Assembly: GCF_047301505.1 (NCBI RefSeq)
Contig: NZ_CP154840.1
Span: 1,736,001-1,800,000 of the forward strand
Direction: 5' to 3'
Origin: Lysinibacillus_B sp031181585
Lineage (GTDB): Bacteria > Bacillota > Bacilli > Bacillales_A > Planococcaceae
DNA: 64,000 nt
Within the stretch, counting starts at the first letter, position 1, and each line of letters begins with the position of its first letter. Shown piece by piece: positions 8,228 through 16,715 of the stretch. The position numbers and the translations under genes were made by a program. Under the pieces are notes generated by a model that made no database searches, was not told where the DNA came from, and saw nothing but the letters and a program-made list of their open reading frames with translations.

Positions 8228-9844
8228 ATGCAATTAAAAGCAGAAAATATATCAAAATCAATCGGTGGTAATCCAATTTTTACGAAGATGAATATCGAGG
8301 TGCTTCCAGGGGAGCGTGTAGCGGTAGTAGGACGCAATGGCTGCGGTAAAACGACGCTCTTTCAACTGCTTGCTGGGATTGAGCAGCCGGATGACGGAAG
8401 AGTCATCAAAGCAAAAGGCGATAAAGTCGGGTATTTGCATCAAATTCCGGACTTTCCGGATAAAACGGTGTATGAGGTCCTTTATGCGGCATTTACGGAG
8501 CTCATCCAAATGCAAAAACGCCTGCAAGAGCTTGAAGAACAAATGATTCGAGAGACAACAGATAAATTGCTGCATCAATACGGGGAACTCCAGGAACAAT
8601 TTATCGTACGCGGCGGTTACGAGATCGATTCGAAAATCTCTTCGGTTGCAAATGGATTAGGGATCCATCCATTACTGAGCAGTCTCTTTAATGATCTCAG
8701 CGGGGGAGAGAAAACAAAGGTAATGCTTGCGCATATTATTTTGCAGCAGCCAAGCATTTTATTATTAGATGAACCGACCAATCATCTAGATTTGGCAGCT
8801 ATTGAATGGCTGGAAAACTATATCCATTATTTTAAAGGGACGGTCATGATAATCTCCCATGATCGCCAATTTTTAAATAATACAGCCCAAAAGGTATTGG
8901 AGATCGAGGACGGGGAAATCTGGGTGAGCATCGGTAACTATGATGCCTACTTGCGGAATAAGGAGTTGAAGGTCGAGCAGCAATTTGCAGCTTATCAGGA
9001 ACAGCAGAAGAAAATCCAAAAAATAAAGGAATCTATCCGCAGGCTGCGTCAATGGGCTAATGAAGCATCTCCGCCAAACCCTGATTTATATCGTAAAGCA
9101 AAAGTAATGGAAAAAATGCTGGAACGAATGGAGCTTGTAAGAAAGCCTAAAAATGAAAAGGTAATGAATTTGCAGCTGCAGGTGGATAATCGGGCTGGCA
9201 AGGAAGTATTTGAATTAACGGATGTGATGCATGGCTTTGCAGACGAGATTCTATTTATGGATGTCAATTTATCGATTTACTGGCGGGACCGATTTGCCAT
9301 TGTCGGAAACAATGGGACAGGAAAGTCAACGCTGTTAAAAATATTGCTCCAGCAAATTACACCGCTGTCCGGCAAGGTTCGGCAAGGCAGTAATGTCAAG
9401 ATCGGCTATTTAGCCCAGCAATTTGATAGTACCAATCCTGCAGCTCGATTAATTGATGTGTTTAGAGAGAACTTATCGTTAGCTGAAGGGGAAGCACGTC
9501 AGGTCCTGGCGCAGTTTCTGTTCTATGGCCACGATGTTTTCAAACGTGTTGGTGATTTAAGCGGCGGGGAGAAAATGAGGCTGCGGCTAGCTCAATTAAT
9601 GCATCAAAATTGTAATGTCTTAATTTTGGATGAACCAACAAACCATTTAGATATTGAATCAAGAGAAGTGTTAGAAGAAACGCTAGAGAAATTTACTGGA
9701 ACCATCATTGCGATTAGTCATGACCGCTACTTTTTGCAAAGGATTTTTTCAAAAGTAGCATGGATTGAAAATCACTCCATTACCGTACACGATGGGCCGT
9801 ACAGCTGGGCGTATGAAAAACAGAAGGGGATGCGGGATGATTAG
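8228..9844 (+). CDS. ABC-F family ATPase, probable ribosome protection protein
   Basis: A 538-aa protein with two ABC domains and no membrane segment. Domain 1 has GRNGCGKTT, LSGGEKTKVMLA and LLLDEPTNHLD. A charged linker follows (about residues 255-320, rich in K/E/R) and would reach into the ribosomal E/P site region. Domain 2 has GNNGTGKST, LSGGEKMRLRLA and LILDEPTNHLD. Some ABC-F proteins relieve ribosome-targeting antibiotics; others are housekeeping. The upstream leader ORF plus terminator favours an antibiotic-inducible resistance-type member, but the subfamily (Vga/Lsa/Msr/VmlR) cannot be assigned by eye. ATG with GCTAGGAGG. Confidence 0.88.
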   Translation: MQLKAENISKSIGGNPIFTKMNIEVLPGERVAVVGRNGCGKTTLFQLLAGIEQPDDGRVIKAKGDKVGYLHQIPDFPDKTVYEVLYAAFTELIQMQKRLQELEEQMIRETTDKLLHQYGELQEQFIVRGGYEIDSKISSVANGLGIHPLLSSLFNDLSGGEKTKVMLAHIILQQPSILLLDEPTNHLDLAAIEWLENYIHYFKGTVMIISHDRQFLNNTAQKVLEIEDGEIWVSIGNYDAYLRNKELKVEQQFAAYQEQQKKIQKIKESIRRLRQWANEASPPNPDLYRKAKVMEKMLERMELVRKPKNEKVMNLQLQVDNRAGKEVFELTDVMHGFADEILFMDVNLSIYWRDRFAIVGNNGTGKSTLLKILLQQITPLSGKVRQGSNVKIGYLAQQFDSTNPAARLIDVFRENLSLAEGEARQVLAQFLFYGHDVFKRVGDLSGGEKMRLRLAQLMHQNCNVLILDEPTNHLDIESREVLEETLEKFTGTIIAISHDRYFLQRIFSKVAWIENHSITVHDGPYSWAYEKQKGMRDD

Positions 9845-10197
9845 TGTGGGTTGGTACTTGGACGGATTTAATTATACTTAAAGTGTTTTTAGCATTTAGA
9901 ACCTACGAGGAGAGAGGAATTTATCAATAAAAATCTAAATAATGTCATGAGTTTTTAGAATGGCAAATAGCAAAAAGAAAATGAATATAAAATAAAAGAA
10001 GCAGGGACATAAATGGTCTTGAGAGGAAATAAAAAAGTGAAATCTGGATGAGATTTCACTTTTTTATTATTTCGGAAATATTAGGAAGATATTTTACCAT
10101 CGTGTAACCATTTTTCTTATATTTGTGGCCATTAATGCAAGACTGATTGCATTATCAACATTTGATTTTGTACCAACCGTAAGTATTATTGCACCAT
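9845..10197. other. Intergenic region with terminator and possible transposase tail
   Basis: The first part is AT-rich and featureless up to the terminator at 10031-10065. On the minus strand, 10100-10197 reads about 30 open codons ending with LALMATNIRKMVTRW and a stop, without a start. The ending looks like the C-terminus of some IS transposases. This is weak evidence for a decayed IS remnant abutting the PH-domain gene. Confidence 0.3.
10031..10065. terminator. Terminator downstream of ABC-F
   Basis: A perfect 15-bp stem AAAAAAGTGAAATCT/AGATTTCACTTTTTT, loop GGATG. A closely related hairpin recurs at 11952-11984. Confidence 0.8.
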
Positions 10198-10638
10198 TTA
10201 ATCAAATTTTTGAATCTTTGTATTAGGACATCGTTTCCGTAACTCCGTAATGAATTCTGTTTTATCCATTGGTAAAATCTTAATACTTCCAAGGAATGAT
10301 GATTTTAAAGATAACTCAAGTCCCTTATCAGACGGTGAAATTCGATAGCCAGTGAATCTATCTGTCGTTGTAGAAACCTTTGTTATGTTTTGATAAGGAA
10401 TTTTACTTTTGAATGGTCCACCTTTGATTAATAGGTAATCTTCACAGAAAATGTACTTAATAGAAGTTCCGTACCACACTATAAATGTTATAGAAATAAT
10501 AAAGATAGCCAATGAAGAAGTTATAAGGGATGGTAATGCTTCCTTATAAACGGGGAATATCATTATGATACCCATAGTAAAGGCCGCAAAAAATATAAGT
10601 ATTAAAAGAAAAATGTCCCCTTTTGAACGAAAAACCAT
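10198..10638 (-). CDS. PH-domain membrane protein (YyaB-like)
   Basis: A 146-aa protein with two N-terminal hydrophobic helices (about 9-27 and 36-58), then a soluble beta-rich domain containing IPYQNITKVSTTTDRF and SSFLGSIKILPMDKTEFITELRKRCP. The MVFRSKGDIF opening and this C-terminal pattern match the bacterial PH domain group (YyaB-like, PF06713). Function unknown. It is divergent from a secreted bacteriocin-like gene; a role as immunity protein is conceivable but rests only on position. Confidence 0.7.
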   Translation of the reverse strand: MVFRSKGDIFLLILIFFAAFTMGIIMIFPVYKEALPSLITSSLAIFIISITFIVWYGTSIKYIFCEDYLLIKGGPFKSKIPYQNITKVSTTTDRFTGYRISPSDKGLELSLKSSFLGSIKILPMDKTEFITELRKRCPNTKIQKFD

Positions 10639-10952
10639 TGGTTAATCACGCCTTTCTTGTATTGTATATAAATTAATTTCGGGTGTTATAACTTTATATA
10701 TTTTTACCCTTATTTACATTATATTGTATTTCAAAAGAAATTATCTTATTTTAAAGTAATCTTTTCTATAAAAGTAATAATAAATACTTATTTACCTTAA
10801 ATTTAAGCAGTAAAAACGTTTAAATTCGATAAAACATACTATTGAACCAATTTCTTAAATACCCTTTTAATATTCTCTTTTACATGTTAACCTAGAAAAA
10901 GGGGAGGTATATATTGGTAAAAAATAATAATTTTAGGAAAAGAGGAGATTTA

Positions 10953-11696
10953 ATGAATTTACGGAAGAATGTATTTTCGATTGTGCTCGTTCTGTCGCTA
11001 TTAGTCTCGGGATTGTTTGGTAGCTTACCTAATGCAACTGCTCAAACTCAAGTTTCTAATGAAAGTACTTATCAAGATGTCGATGTCACGGAAAATCCTC
11101 GGAAAACACAAATCATTAAAGATTTAGCAAACGACACTATTTCAAATGGTCAAATGATTTTAAATTATTCAAATGCAAAGCTAGACTTCGATAATGTGAA
11201 GCTTTTAGAGATTAACGATGATAAGAACAAATACACATCTATTACAATTCCTGTCGTTGGAGATCAATATAGTTTGTTAAGTAACCTATCATTAGTTTTT
11301 GATTCAAATAATAAGCTTGTAACCTATTCAGAGACGTTGATTACAAGAAGTGATGATAATAAGTTTATTGTCTCTTCTTACGCGGATGGGAGTTTATTAC
11401 AAGAACAATTTACTGATTTGGATTACGTTAGTAACGATGAACTTCAAAGGCAGCTAGATTACTTACTAGAGGTTTTAGAAGAAAATAAACAAGATATATC
11501 AACTAACGGTATTCCTGAAATCGCTCTTTGTCTTTCTGTAGTTATTGGAGTAGATTTAGTAATTGCCCGATTGATTGCTACAACTTGCGTTGCCTCTTGT
11601 CCAGCTGTACCACCGGTATGTGCTGTTTGTATCACTGCGGTTTCAGCGATTGGTATAGCAAATATGCCTTTACTCTTAGCTTGTTTCGAGAAATAA
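10953..11696 (+). CDS. Secreted Cys-rich bacteriocin-like precursor (halocin-C8-like C-terminus)
   Basis: A 247-aa protein from ATG 10953 (AGAGGAG upstream). An in-frame TTG at 10914 has an equally good GGGGAGG site and would add 13 residues. A Sec signal peptide is visible: positive MNLRKN, hydrophobic core, likely cleavage after NATAQ near residue 31. A middle region of about 150 polar residues follows. The last ~60 residues form a very hydrophobic segment with six cysteines, including TTCVASCPAVPPVCAVC and a final ACFEK. Such a layout (signal, pro-domain, Cys-rich hydrophobic C-terminus) resembles halocin C8-like precursors. Antimicrobial activity is inference. Confidence 0.55.
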   Translation: MNLRKNVFSIVLVLSLLVSGLFGSLPNATAQTQVSNESTYQDVDVTENPRKTQIIKDLANDTISNGQMILNYSNAKLDFDNVKLLEINDDKNKYTSITIPVVGDQYSLLSNLSLVFDSNNKLVTYSETLITRSDDNKFIVSSYADGSLLQEQFTDLDYVSNDELQRQLDYLLEVLEENKQDISTNGIPEIALCLSVVIGVDLVIARLIATTCVASCPAVPPVCAVCITAVSAIGIANMPLLLACFEK

Positions 11697-11794
11697 GTTC
11701 AAATAAAAATGCAATAGGGGTAAAGATTAAGCATAGTTTGTTAATATGAATAAAAGTAAAAGAAGTTTGAGCAAAACCAATTGTTCAAATTCAA

Positions 11795-11850
11795 AAAGCT
11801 GGTGAAATTTTACTCAACGGAAAATTTCATCAGCTTTAATTTTATTTATA
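11795..11850 (+). terminator. Terminator of the bacteriocin-like gene
   Basis: A 17-bp stem (11795-11811 with 11821-11837, one G-U pair) followed by AATTTTATTT. Confidence 0.75.
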
Positions 11851-11951
11851 AAAAGGACAACCAATGAAATCAATCTCACATTAATTAATGGCTGTGAAAA
11901 TACGTTGACGGCAAGATGGTAGAATCTTATCTGCATCCTTTCAAAATAATA

Positions 11952-11986
11952 AAAAAGTGAAATCTTGTCCAGATCTCACTTTTTCT
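11952..11986. terminator. Second terminator-like hairpin, related to 10031-10065
   Basis: AAAAAGTGAAATCT pairs with AGATCTCACTTTTT (one mismatch) and is followed by CTTTC. The left arm is nearly identical to the hairpin at 10031. Confidence 0.6.
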
Positions 11987-12118
11987 TTCAGGCGGAATTA
12001 AGTAATTTCTGAATTAGTAAGGGTGGTCTGCCGGAGAGGAATCTCTGGCATTCCGCCCTTATTTAACTTGGGAGATGTGAATAAAAGAATATTATATGGA
12101 AGCTTGCCGCTTCACGCA

Positions 12119-13528
12119 TTACCTAGCCGCCATCAAGATCTCAACTGTGGATTCCGGATCATTCACAAAGCCTGTAAATTTATAGACAGGCTGGTAATAG
12201 CCTTTTGTATCGTATTCATACGTTAGGCGAACATCCGTTACCGTAAGCGTGTCGCCTTTTTGTAAAGGATTAAAAAGGCTAAATTCACCATTTACCAATG
12301 CTTCATATGCATCTTGTTGTGAAATGATGGGCTTTTTTGCCACCATTTCGTTGTCATCGATCATATAGAATATGCTATCGGGTGTCTGCTGGCTGGAAAA
12401 TGTCGCCATGATCAGGCCTTGTGAAAAATCTTCACAGGCAGTCTGCAAATTCTCTGCCTCTGCTAAATCCCAGCGAATTGTCCGTTCATCCTGCTGCTGA
12501 TAGACAGCGTCATTTGGCATTAACTCTTCTTTTTCCAGCCAATTCTCTATAAGCTCTTTTTGCTGGTTAATATCCGCAGTTAGAGGTTCATCATTTGGGT
12601 CATTAGTATACAAGTCCCAGCTTCCCTTCGTTATGCTGTAGATGAGGGAATAGCTGATGCCTTCCTCATCTAGAAATGAAAAGCCAAGGTTTTCCGATTC
12701 TCTGCGCATTCCGCCCTGCTGCTGTAAATCGAATTGCTCGGCGATGGACTGGGCGATTTGTGTTAATACTTTTTTGTTTCTTATATCTTCATTGTAATAA
12801 ATACATGCCTCTGCTTCTTGATCGGAAAGCTCGGTTTCCAGCTGTACTTGAATTTGCTCCATGCTTTGCTTTTGGGCAGGCTTGAAAGGCAGATTCCCGA
12901 ATTCCTGTGCTTGATAGACTGTATTCGCAATACCGAACAGCGCGATAAAAAACAGGGGAATGGAAAGGGCCTTTACAATCGGTGCCAGCTTTATTTGACG
13001 CTGTTCAATCATCACGATGAAAGCCATTACGATGAAGTATCCCGCGATGCTTCCGATTGTATTATGCAGCAGGTCGTCCAATTCAAAAATCCCTTTACCA
13101 GAAACTAATTGGAAAACTTCGACGCACAGCGTGAACATAAACGACAGAAAGAAGACACGCCAAAACGATCTGTTTTTCCGGTGAAGCAGCGGCAGCAGTA
13201 CGCCGAGCGGCATAAACATAATCATATTAAAGATGATTAGCTGAAACTCAGACAATGACCATTTATTCCATGCATTTAGATAGCCGCTGAATAGACTGAA
13301 ATTCAGCTGTCCCGTAAAAAAAGCCGGTCTGCTGAGGGTGGTAATGCCTAATACGACTACGGCCCAGCAAATCAGCAAGGTAACGACTATAAACGTAGAG
13401 AGTTGTACCGGATATTTTTTGTAGAAAAATTTTCGATAAACAACGTATGCAGCCAGTAGAATGAAGATTAAAGCAATCGAATATTTAATATACGGCAAAA
13501 GACCAGAAACGATAGAAATGACATCCAT
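12119..13528 (-). CDS. VanZ family membrane protein with large C-terminal domain
   Basis: A 469-aa protein; start taken at ATG 13528 after TTCAGGAGGAACC. The N-terminal ~200 residues contain several transmembrane helices and the VanZ signature: an N..MFMPLGVLLPLL stretch, an acidic EVFQL in a helix, then FELDDLLHNTIGSIAGY. The C-terminal ~260 residues are mostly hydrophilic and probably extracytoplasmic; I do not recognise that part. VanZ itself gives low-level teicoplanin resistance, but most VanZ-like proteins have unknown roles. The extension makes this longer than a plain VanZ (about 160 aa). Confidence 0.85.
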   Translation of the reverse strand: MDVISIVSGLLPYIKYSIALIFILLAAYVVYRKFFYKKYPVQLSTFIVVTLLICWAVVVLGITTLSRPAFFTGQLNFSLFSGYLNAWNKWSLSEFQLIIFNMIMFMPLGVLLPLLHRKNRSFWRVFFLSFMFTLCVEVFQLVSGKGIFELDDLLHNTIGSIAGYFIVMAFIVMIEQRQIKLAPIVKALSIPLFFIALFGIANTVYQAQEFGNLPFKPAQKQSMEQIQVQLETELSDQEAEACIYYNEDIRNKKVLTQIAQSIAEQFDLQQQGGMRRESENLGFSFLDEEGISYSLIYSITKGSWDLYTNDPNDEPLTADINQQKELIENWLEKEELMPNDAVYQQQDERTIRWDLAEAENLQTACEDFSQGLIMATFSSQQTPDSIFYMIDDNEMVAKKPIISQQDAYEALVNGEFSLFNPLQKGDTLTVTDVRLTYEYDTKGYYQPVYKFTGFVNDPESTVEILMAAR

Positions 13529-13936
13529 AATAAGGTTCCTCCTGAACAACTTGTTATGTTCAGTGTAACAGGGAAATCTTAACAGATAATGGGGATAAAT
13601 CTTAAGAATTCCTGAAGATACGTCTGAGACAGGAGACTGACGGAGAGCAGCAGCACCGGGCAGTCGCTATTAGCATTAATAGAAACCCTGTCACTGAAGC
13701 ATATAATGGTTAATCACTAGAAATAGAAACTATCCCGCTACATCCATGCATTATCATGTATACTAAATAATGAGAAATGTTATAATTACTGGATTTTTAG
13801 TTGAGAAGGAGTAACTGAAATCCTGAAATGAGAATTTTCATTATATTATTCACTTTTTAATAAGGGCAGTAGTGAAGGGTATTTTAAAAATAAAAGGCAG
13901 GACCACATAAATTAGCATGATCAAAGGAGTTTAGAG
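13529..13936. other. Intergenic region between divergent genes
   Basis: AT-rich, about 400 bp. It must carry promoters for VanZ (minus) and the helical-repeat gene (plus). I see no convincing small gene, repeat or structured RNA. Confidence 0.4.
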
Positions 13937-15763
13937 ATGGGTTTAAAGGAAGAATTGAAACGAGAAATGCGTAATGTGAAAAATGATGCTGCAAAGGAAG
14001 TCGACAAATATTGGGCGATTGATTTTGAGGGGCATAAAATTGAGATTCATAACAAAATGATGGAGGAAACATTACTTGTAGATGGTCAAGTGATTGACCA
14101 GCATACCCGCCAGTCGCTGTGGTCGCACTTAATGCCGTACTCTACATTGTCGGGAACTTTTCAGAAGGCAGATGGGCACGTACATAAGATACACGTGAAG
14201 ATCGGCGGCTTTGTCCGGCTGAATATTACGGTGAAGGTGGACAGGCAAGTTATTTTGAAGGAAGCTGTGTCATTAGAGTTTTTACCATGGTCACATAAAG
14301 AGAAAATCTTGCCGTACCTTGAAAAGCAAGTCCAGGAACATGGCCGGATTTTACATACGGATTTACCGGATGAGGAATATTTATTTGACGAAAATCATCC
14401 TAAGCTTGCGCCAGGTTTGTCAGACCGGCTGCTGGCAGATGTCGTCACACCTTTTTATACGAAAAAGCTCATTAAATACTTTATCGAGCAAGTGGAGAAT
14501 CCGACGAATCAAACACGGAAGGCGACGTACGAAAAGATCCAGGAAGAGCTGGTCATCAGCTATTTCCATGAATTAGTGGAATTATTTGTACAGCAGGAGA
14601 AGGATGAACAGCGCGTTCAGCAGGAAGCACTTTGGCTGCTTGAGAATGCTGCACACCGGGAAGTGATGAAGTTCGCAATGGTCATTTTGGGCTGCACCAA
14701 TTGCGAAGCTTATAAGGATCGCCTTCAGTCCATTGCCCTACATGAGGAATTCACAGGAGTCGCTTTATTTGCGCTGAAGAACGGCACACGTCATGCAAAC
14801 GATTATATTTGGCAGCTGGCACAGAAAGTAAAGGGCTGGGGGAAAATAGAGGCGGTTAACTTTTTGGAGCCTGAAACGGAGGAAATCCGCTACTGGTTTT
14901 TAACAGAAGGTACGAAAAATGATATTCTGAACAGCTATTCTTCAGTTGTCTGTGCAGAAAAAGGCAGACTTGACGTCGCGCTGCACGAACCAGGAATATC
15001 AAATGAATTATTTATCGGTGCGACTGAAATCATTGACGGACTGCTGTCAGAGGACGGACACATGCCGATTGACGAATATGAATACGCAGGGCAGGTACTC
15101 ATGCGCTATGCATATCATGCCAAAACGCATTGCCAAGAGCTGAAGGACTTTTATATGCTGGCACGTATTGCTGATTATATGGATGAAGAGGAAGAAACGT
15201 GGGAGGCGCGCTATGAGAATACCTGGAAGCCTCATGAACGACGTATCGCAGGTGAAGCGATCCAGGAAATTGCGGCGGATCCAAAATGGCTGCAAGAGGC
15301 TTTAGCAATTCTTCATTCAGAAGAGAAGGACCAGCTCCAGGCATTAGCGATTGCGAAATTTTATAAAGCAGATATTAAAGATGTATTGTTTAGCAAGCTG
15401 AAAAAGGAGCCAAACAGACTCGAATACCACCTGGCATTACTTGAGATGGAAGATAAAGAGGTAACCGAAGCTTTAGTAGCGTTTGCAGACCGCTTCGTCT
15501 CAGTTGATGAGTTAACAGATGAAGAGAAAGCGACCGTGATTGTGCTGCTGGATGCATTAGGTGACCTTGAAGGAACGGGGCTCGCGTTCATTGAAAAATG
15601 CTTGCGTTCAGTAGATGTAAATGTACAGGGCTTTGCCTTGTCGGCAATTAGCGGGCAGGAGAAAGAAGCGTGGTATAAGCCGGAAATGGCAGAGGCGCTG
15701 AAGTACGTCAGCGATCGTTCGATGGATAAGGAAAATCGCCAGCTGGCAAAGAGTTTGCTATGA
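13937..15763 (+). CDS. Hypothetical 608-aa protein with helical C-terminal half
   Basis: Not a family I can name with certainty. Residues about 25-130 are beta-rich (WAIDFEGHKIEIHN, HKIHVKIGGFVRLNITVKVD). From about 190 to the end the protein is a continuous series of amphipathic Ala/Leu/Glu-rich helices resembling HEAT-type repeats (for example QEALWLLENAAHREVMKFAMVI). No signal peptide or membrane helix. Proteins of this sort have been annotated as limonene hydroxylase in some Bacilli, which the sequence does not support. ATG with AAAGGAG; the next gene overlaps by 4 nt. Confidence 0.75.
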   Translation: MGLKEELKREMRNVKNDAAKEVDKYWAIDFEGHKIEIHNKMMEETLLVDGQVIDQHTRQSLWSHLMPYSTLSGTFQKADGHVHKIHVKIGGFVRLNITVKVDRQVILKEAVSLEFLPWSHKEKILPYLEKQVQEHGRILHTDLPDEEYLFDENHPKLAPGLSDRLLADVVTPFYTKKLIKYFIEQVENPTNQTRKATYEKIQEELVISYFHELVELFVQQEKDEQRVQQEALWLLENAAHREVMKFAMVILGCTNCEAYKDRLQSIALHEEFTGVALFALKNGTRHANDYIWQLAQKVKGWGKIEAVNFLEPETEEIRYWFLTEGTKNDILNSYSSVVCAEKGRLDVALHEPGISNELFIGATEIIDGLLSEDGHMPIDEYEYAGQVLMRYAYHAKTHCQELKDFYMLARIADYMDEEEETWEARYENTWKPHERRIAGEAIQEIAADPKWLQEALAILHSEEKDQLQALAIAKFYKADIKDVLFSKLKKEPNRLEYHLALLEMEDKEVTEALVAFADRFVSVDELTDEEKATVIVLLDALGDLEGTGLAFIEKCLRSVDVNVQGFALSAISGQEKEAWYKPEMAEALKYVSDRSMDKENRQLAKSLL

Positions 15764-16107
15764 AAAGTGAGCATATGAAGTATTGCTGCTTAAATAATGA
15801 GCGGCAGGGCAGCTGCTATTTTGAGTTTCAAAAGGGAAAACAGGATAACTGGTGTTTCTGGATGCACGATTCCCTATACCTGCATGCAGATATAATTGAT
15901 GAATTGCATGTCAGCGAGCTGTTGATGCAGGTGGTTCCGCATTTTCATTATTATGGAACGACTCATGTTAGTCGAGAATACTGGCAGGAAGTGAAGCGGC
16001 TTAGCGGTGAAATGGATAGTAAGACTCAGGAAATCATTGCTGAAATAGATGAATGGGTGCAGGACTGCTTTTTGACAGAAAAATACTTCACGCTTTTGGG
16101 GATTTAA
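15760..16107 (+). CDS. Hypothetical 115-aa protein coupled to the helical-repeat gene
   Basis: The start overlaps the previous stop (ATGA), indicating translational coupling. The protein is small, soluble, aromatic- and Cys-rich at the N-terminus (MKYCCLNNERQGSCYFEF), with no recognised motif. It probably works with the upstream 608-aa protein. Confidence 0.65.
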   Translation: MKSEHMKYCCLNNERQGSCYFEFQKGKQDNWCFWMHDSLYLHADIIDELHVSELLMQVVPHFHYYGTTHVSREYWQEVKRLSGEMDSKTQEIIAEIDEWVQDCFLTEKYFTLLGI

Positions 16108-16161
16108 TAGATGAATCAGATGTTGAATGACAAAAGAACTTAGAGAGGGTCGTGGAATACG

Positions 16162-16629
16162 ATGCTGGTAGATGAAGAATTGATGATCCATTATGCGTAC
16201 CGTCTAAATTGGCATTTGCCAAAAGAACAACAAGAGGAAGCGATTGAACTATTAGCAGCAGAAGTACCTAGAGAGAAATTGCCCCTCATCTTCCTAAAAT
16301 ACGCCAAGGAATGTTGGCCGAATGCGATTAAAGTGATGGAGAAGGTCGGCTATCCTCAAAATGAAACTGCCTTCCCTAAATTATTTCAATTATTTCAAGA
16401 TCTCAATTGGCCTGGAGCAATTGAGGCGGTTGAATACTTAAAAAGTGTGGATAAAAAAGTTGTAGCCAATTATCTAGAGAAGGCAAGTGTGCAGGCGGAG
16501 CAAGAGAGAGATACAGAATGGCTTTATTTTTTGAATGAGGTAAGGGAGCAATTAAACATCGGCCCGGCCTATTTTCGGGACAAAGAAACGTATCATTATA
16601 TGCTTCAGCCACATCGCAACGAACCGTAA
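16162..16629 (+). CDS. DUF5071-like hypothetical protein
   Basis: 155-aa soluble helical protein. The FPKLFQLFQDLNWPGAIEAVEYL segment matches the 'LLxWLQDxNWPxA' core I associate with DUF5071. Function unknown. It follows the two hypotheticals at 13937-16107 with a 54-bp gap, so they may be one transcription unit. The ribosome site (AGAGAGGG) is rather far from the ATG. Confidence 0.65.
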   Translation: MLVDEELMIHYAYRLNWHLPKEQQEEAIELLAAEVPREKLPLIFLKYAKECWPNAIKVMEKVGYPQNETAFPKLFQLFQDLNWPGAIEAVEYLKSVDKKVVANYLEKASVQAEQERDTEWLYFLNEVREQLNIGPAYFRDKETYHYMLQPHRNEP

Positions 16630-16715
16630 TTTATACTACCTTGAAGTAGATGATTTGCCCAATCCGGTTATTCATTTGTATGTGGAATGTTGTATAGAGC
16701 GGAGGGATTTGAAAA

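Larger units (their letters stand above)
11697..12118. other. Intergenic region with three hairpins
   Basis: Holds the terminator of the bacteriocin-like gene (11795-11837), a second hairpin at 11952-11984, and a long imperfect hairpin at 12019-12060 (arms AAGGGTGG/CCGCCCTT and TGCC/GGCA). No supported gene. Confidence 0.5.

Noticed and set aside
12023..12226. 67-codon frame at the VanZ 3' end
   Set aside because: Largely antisense to VanZ and starts within a hairpin; no ribosome site.
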